Of a stretch of 64,000 nt of DNA, positions 60,761 to 64,000 are shown piece by piece; within the stretch, counting starts at the first letter, position 1, and each line of letters starts with the position of its first letter. Position numbers and translations under genes: made by a program. The DNA is from Thalassobium sp. (GTDB lineage: Bacteria > Pseudomonadota > Gammaproteobacteria > Pseudomonadales > Oceanobacteraceae), in contig NVUW01000006.1 of assembly GCA_002733205.1 (NCBI GenBank), positions 124,001 to 188,000 of the forward strand, read 5' to 3'. Below the pieces are notes generated by a model. The model saw only the letters and a program-made list of their open reading frames with translations, had not been told where the DNA came from and did not search any database.

Positions 60761-61100
60761 GGTGTGCTCCGCAAAAAATCCGCAGCGGCACAGAAGGCAG
60801 AGGATAGGCTCTCACCACCGGTCGCTAACGAACAAAAAATAAACCGCACAGGTGCGCGGTGAACGTTAGCAGTGACCAAGTGTTAATCTGCCGGCGCTGA
60901 TGATAGCAGGATGCTACTGGCAGACAAGTATTCCCGCGTTAATGTGACTCAGGCCACGGGTGTGATGCAGTTATAAATAACAAGCATATCAACCGTGGTG
61001 CACAGACTGTTTTACGCTCTTAATCCCGTTTGATTGGCGATAAACCGCTGGCTTTCTACACTGATATCACCTGTGCACACGGAACACTCAGGGAGGATAT
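60761..61100. other. Divergent spacer before the histidine kinase
   Basis: 340 bp without an ORF. It holds a hairpin ACCGCAC..GTGCGCGGT (about 60842-60860) and a partial RutR-like site GTGACCAAGTGTTAAT (60871-60886, 10 of 14 consensus bases). No confident sigma boxes seen. Confidence 0.4.
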
Positions 61101-62801
61101 ATGCAGAGAGGGAATATGAGTGCATTTCAGTGGCGCAGTGTTTCAGGGCGGCGCTTGCTGGCCTGTGTGTTTGCATTCAGTCTGGCGCTTACCTTGCTGT
61201 CGGTGGCGGTTGCTGTTTACATCGATTACCGCAACGTATCCCGCAACAGCAATCACCTGCTGCAACAGATCGAAAAGGGCTATCTGCCCGCACTCGCACA
61301 GAGCGTGTGGAGTTTTGATATCCCCCAGGTTGAATCTCAGCTGAAGGCGTTAACTCACTTCCCTTATATCCGTTATGCCGGGTTGGATATTGGGAATGGT
61401 GAATACCTATCGGCCGGTTTTATGGATAACGCAACAGCGGCCGGCGACCCGGTCAGTCATCTGCCAACAGCCAGTCAGGAATGGCTGAGAGAGTTTGATC
61501 TGTATTACAACACAGGCACGGGCAGCCGTTTGGTCGGTCAGCTGCAACTGCAGCTTGATTCCCCGGCCATGCTGCAGCAGGTAATGGCAAATATACCGAC
61601 GCTGCTGGTCATGCATTTTGTGAATATTCTGGCGGTCAGCGCATTTCTGTTATGGCTGTTAAACCGTCTGTTCCGGCGTTATTTCGGCGCGCACTGGCAG
61701 AGTATTACCGATTGGGCGGAGCGCGGCGATATACGCACTCCAGTGCATCTGGAATACGGGCCGGAAGAGGATGATGAGCTGATTCAGGTTACCCGGACCA
61801 TCAATGATTTGTGTGCTCAGCTGCAACAGATTATGGCCGAGCGGGACCGCTCAGACAGTGAGCTGCATCAGCTTAACTGCGACCTGGAGCAGCGGGTGGA
61901 AGAGCGCACGGGGGAGTTGAACAATGCCATTGCGTCCTTGAACCATCTGATTGATAACCTGCAGGAAAGTCGCCACGAACAAGTAGAAAATGAAAAAATG
62001 GCGCAACTGGGCAATCTGGTTGCTGGTGTTGCGCATGAGTTAAACACCCCTTTGGGCATTTGTGTGACCGCACGCAGCTATATTGAAGATTCGGTATTGC
62101 TGATTCAGCAACGGATAAAAGAAGGTAAGCTAGACAAAAATACCTTCTCGGCTCAGCTTAATAATATTTCAGAAGGACTGTTACTCATTGATGAAAATCT
62201 GAACCGCTCCCACCGCTTGGTGCGAACGTTTAAATCACTGGCGGTGGATAAAGAAAGTGATTTCCGCTCACGTTTCTCGCTGGACGAATTTCTGCAGGAG
62301 TTTGCCGGTAACAATGAAGACTTTATCGTCGAAGAAAATAACTGCCGGATTGATTATGACATCAGCCAACCCATTATTATGAACACCTGTCGTCAGACAC
62401 TGGGGCTGGTGATAGCCGCATTGATTGGCAATTCGCTGGATCATGGCTATCCCGAGGGTGGAGACAGCCATATTCAGATGCATGCGACGGTTGATACAAC
62501 CGACAACCTGCTGACACTGATATATGAAGACGATGGCATTGGTATTGGTGATGAAGTGCGCCAGCGTATTTTTGATCCGTTTTTTACCACCGGACGCAGT
62601 CGCGGTAAAACCGGATTGGGGATGCACCTTGCCTACAATCTGGTCACTCGCATTCTGTATGGCAATATCGAAGTGCGCGAGCGCCGTCAGGGTGCGGAAA
62701 ATCAGGGCGCAGAAATTCACCTGCGTATACCGCTGGATCTTGACCGTTATGAGCGGACAATGGATGAGCAGGGCTTAAAGCTGGTGATTAATAATAACTG
62801 A
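61101..62801 (+). CDS. Orphan membrane sensor histidine kinase
   Basis: 566-aa kinase. TM1 (LLACVFAFSLALTLLSVAVAVYI), a periplasmic sensor about 40-170, TM2 (IPTLLVMHFVNILAVSAFLLWLL), a HAMP-like linker with coiled coil (DSELHQLNCDLEQRVEERTGELNNAI), then HisKA-like H box GVAHELNTPLG and ATPase boxes N (IGNSLDHGYPEGG), G1 (DDGIGIGDEV), F (FDPFFTTGRSRG) and G2 (GKTGLGMHLAYNLV). GGGAGG lies 4-5 nt before ATG 61101. No response regulator is adjacent, and it has no receiver domain, so its partner lies elsewhere. Confidence 0.9.
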   Translation: MQRGNMSAFQWRSVSGRRLLACVFAFSLALTLLSVAVAVYIDYRNVSRNSNHLLQQIEKGYLPALAQSVWSFDIPQVESQLKALTHFPYIRYAGLDIGNGEYLSAGFMDNATAAGDPVSHLPTASQEWLREFDLYYNTGTGSRLVGQLQLQLDSPAMLQQVMANIPTLLVMHFVNILAVSAFLLWLLNRLFRRYFGAHWQSITDWAERGDIRTPVHLEYGPEEDDELIQVTRTINDLCAQLQQIMAERDRSDSELHQLNCDLEQRVEERTGELNNAIASLNHLIDNLQESRHEQVENEKMAQLGNLVAGVAHELNTPLGICVTARSYIEDSVLLIQQRIKEGKLDKNTFSAQLNNISEGLLLIDENLNRSHRLVRTFKSLAVDKESDFRSRFSLDEFLQEFAGNNEDFIVEENNCRIDYDISQPIIMNTCRQTLGLVIAALIGNSLDHGYPEGGDSHIQMHATVDTTDNLLTLIYEDDGIGIGDEVRQRIFDPFFTTGRSRGKTGLGMHLAYNLVTRILYGNIEVRERRQGAENQGAEIHLRIPLDLDRYERTMDEQGLKLVINNN

Positions 62802-62806
62802 TGCAT

Positions 62807-62839
62807 GTATAACAGAGGCTATTCAGGCCTCTGTTATAC
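62807..62839. terminator. Bidirectional terminator overlapping the RutR-like gene's last codons
   Basis: Perfect 13-bp stem GTATAACAGAGGC/GCCTCTGTTATAC with a 7-nt loop between two convergent genes. The RutR-like stop codon (62823-62825) lies in the loop, so one stem arm encodes the protein's last residues. A/T at the stem base gives short T runs on both strands. Confidence 0.75.
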
Positions 62840-63527
62840 CGGTGCTATCCGTTGTTGCAGCTTGATCGTCGACCAGTGCCAGATACGCTGCCCGCCCAGG
62901 AGGGGTTAAACCACAGCCACGCAGGATCATATCTTCAAGAAAATCCCCAATACGCAGGATATCGTCTTCTTCGTACTGACGCTTATTGGTTACTTCCAGA
63001 ACCTGGGTTTCAAAGTCGGCATAATGCTGTGTTGACGACCAGATCATAAAAATCAGATGGGTCGGATCAACCGCGCGTATTTTACCGGCATCAATCCAGC
63101 TTTGAATAACCAGTGTTTTTTCCCTGACCCACTGGCGCATTGCGCCGCTGATATAATCTTTCAGGTAAGGCGCACCCTGAATAATCTCCATGGCAAAAAT
63201 CTTGGAAGCATTCGGGTGAGTATAAGAAAGACGGATTTTGGTACGGATAAACAGACTGAGAATCCGCGCCGGATCACTGTCGGAATTGATATCAGACAGC
63301 ACCTCGTTCCAGGTGGTCAGGATATTTTCCAGCAGGGCACGATATAAATTGCCCTTGTTCTTAAAGTAATAATGAATATTGGCTTTAGGAACGCCGGCAC
63401 GATCAGCAATGGCCTGCATACTGGTGCCTTTAAAACCATGCAGAACAAACTCCTGCTCGGCGGCGGCAAGAATATTTTCGTTATTGCGCTCGCGAATGGC
63501 GCCGGTTTTGTACTTCTGTGTGCTCAT
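62823..63527 (-). CDS. TetR-family regulator, RutR-like
   Basis: 234-aa repressor. N-terminal helix-turn-helix GTSMQAIADRAGVPKANIHYYFKNKGNLY. The C-terminal part closely follows the RutR ligand domain: SYTHPNASKIFAMEIIQGAPYL, GKIRAVDPTHLIFMIWSSTQHYADFETQV. RutR binds uracil/thymine and controls pyrimidine and purine use in E. coli. ATG 63527 follows GGAA by 5 nt. An inverted repeat ATTCCA-TTCAG-TGGAAT (63532-63548) covers its ribosome site and may be autoregulatory. Beside a Tsx channel gene, a nucleobase role is likely. Confidence 0.87.
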   Translation of the reverse strand: MSTQKYKTGAIRERNNENILAAAEQEFVLHGFKGTSMQAIADRAGVPKANIHYYFKNKGNLYRALLENILTTWNEVLSDINSDSDPARILSLFIRTKIRLSYTHPNASKIFAMEIIQGAPYLKDYISGAMRQWVREKTLVIQSWIDAGKIRAVDPTHLIFMIWSSTQHYADFETQVLEVTNKRQYEEDDILRIGDFLEDMILRGCGLTPPGRAAYLALVDDQAATTDSTGITEA

Positions 63528-63531
63528 GTGT

Positions 63532-63548
63532 ATTCCATTCAGTGGAAT
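63532..63548. promoter_or_regulatory. Inverted repeat over the RutR-like gene's ribosome site
   Basis: ATTCCA-TTCAG-TGGAAT, immediately before the ATG at 63527; candidate autorepression operator or mRNA structure. Confidence 0.4.
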
Positions 63549-63600
63549 CCCTGAAGAACGGCAATCATAACATAAGTAATCTGCCGTTTGCGGCAGGGAC

Positions 63601-63625
63601 AAAAAAGGGAGCCTAAGCTCCCTTT
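63601..63625 (-). terminator. Terminator of the Tsx-like gene
   Basis: GGGAGC/GCTCCC stem extended by A/T pairs (63604-63625), CTAA loop, followed on the minus strand by a run of T (63601-63606), 16 bp past the stop. Confidence 0.85.
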
Positions 63626-63640
63626 CTCAGGTCAATGCAA

Positions 63641-64000
63641 TCAGAAGTGCATTTTTACCATAGCGGACACGGTATCTTCATCATATTCAGAACCGTACTT
63701 GTTGTGCCATGAGCTGTATTCGATACCTACTTTCAGTTTGTTGCCATAACCAACCATTGGGCCCAGGTCATAAGTCAACTGAGGATTGAAGTTGAAGCTT
63801 GCATGGTGTCCAAGAAAGAGGTCTTTGTTATCGCTACCACCTGTTGAATAATCGATATAACCTTCCAGAGCAACCTGGCCCCAGCTAGCGCCATACGTCA
63901 GGGTGATCTGATGGTCGTTATCGGTTGTATCGTTTACACAGTAGTAATAAGTGGCACTTGCGTAGTTCATGCCAGGAATTGCCAGATCAGCGCCAACACC
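63641..64000 (-). CDS. Tsx/OmpK-family nucleoside-specific outer membrane channel (partial, 5' end outside window)
   Basis: C-terminal 119 residues of an outer membrane beta barrel; the frame runs open to the window edge (GVGADLAIPGMNYASATYYY precedes the internal Met at 63970). Alternating strands end with KLKVGIEYSSWHNKYGSEYDEDTVSAMVKMHF, whose final Phe is the barrel-assembly signal and whose KVGIEY..WHNKYG block is typical of Tsx. Tsx channels pass nucleosides. It is upstream of, and on the same strand as, the RutR-like gene, but separated by a terminator. Confidence 0.85.
   Translation of the reverse strand, partial: GVGADLAIPGMNYASATYYYCVNDTTDNDHQITLTYGASWGQVALEGYIDYSTGGSDNKDLFLGHHASFNFNPQLTYDLGPMVGYGNKLKVGIEYSSWHNKYGSEYDEDTVSAMVKMHF

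Overview
The window looks like a chromosome segment of a free-living, probably marine gammaproteobacterium. Evidence is moderate GC, strong Shine-Dalgarno sequences, a cytochrome c oxidase cluster in the gene order I recall from Pseudomonas (coxB-coxA-ctaG-coxC-DUF2909-SURF1-PA0111-like-ctaA-cyoE-sco), a Tsx-type outer membrane channel, RutR- and PtsJ-like regulators, MCP and cyclic-di-GMP proteins. An Oceanospirillales-like host is my best guess but is not proven. I see no rRNA, tRNA, CRISPR array, prophage or transposase gene.

Layout. 1-7.9 kb: minus-strand heavy-metal RND efflux operon (CzcI-like protein, outer membrane factor, adaptor, pump) followed by a second outer membrane factor. 8-14.3 kb: coiled-coil protein, allantoinase PuuE, LysE exporter, secreted lipase with a membrane-anchored partner, serine hydrolase. 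14.5-26.8 kb: IMPa-like metalloprotease lipoprotein, MgtC/DUF4010 protein, SelO, quinone-reductase-like flavoprotein with an HxlR regulator, NnrU, asparaginase, methyltransferase, 8-oxoguanine deaminase paralogue 1. 27.2-29.7 kb: NMT1-type binding protein plus a 2-oxoglutarate/Fe(II) oxygenase, preceded by a compact RNA fold. 30-38.6 kb: cytochrome oxidase and haem A biogenesis. 38.7-43.6 kb: luciferase-like monooxygenase, aldehyde dehydrogenase with AraC regulator, methyltransferase. 43.8-49.3 kb: a vitamin B6-linked block (argD-like aminotransferase, small protein, glutamine amidotransferase, yggS, divergent ptsJ-like regulator, epd). 49.3-59.2 kb: diguanylate cyclase, MCP, MsbA-like ABC exporter, solute-binding protein, SufE, DapC, EAL-CBS-GGDEF protein. 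59.4-64 kb: 8-oxoguanine deaminase paralogue 2, histidine kinase, RutR-like regulator, Tsx channel cut by the window end.

How the genes fit together. Several dispersed genes belong to purine/pyrimidine use: Tsx for nucleoside entry, two 8-oxoguanine deaminases (product urate), PuuE for the allantoin step, an NMT1-family binding protein with a dioxygenase, and a RutR-like regulator. The yggS/ptsJ/epd block joins PLP homeostasis and PLP biosynthesis around one regulator, and an 11-bp direct repeat overlaps the shared promoter.

The most unusual non-coding structure is: (i) two inverted copies of a MITE-like element with perfect 18-bp terminal repeats, one carrying a nested palindromic insert; (ii) three genes followed by tandem, progressively decayed copies of their own 3' ends; (iii) in-frame minisatellites in several proteins; (iv) an in-frame SURF1 fusion that keeps an internal ribosome binding site; (v) a candidate xanthine-I (NMT1-motif) riboswitch.
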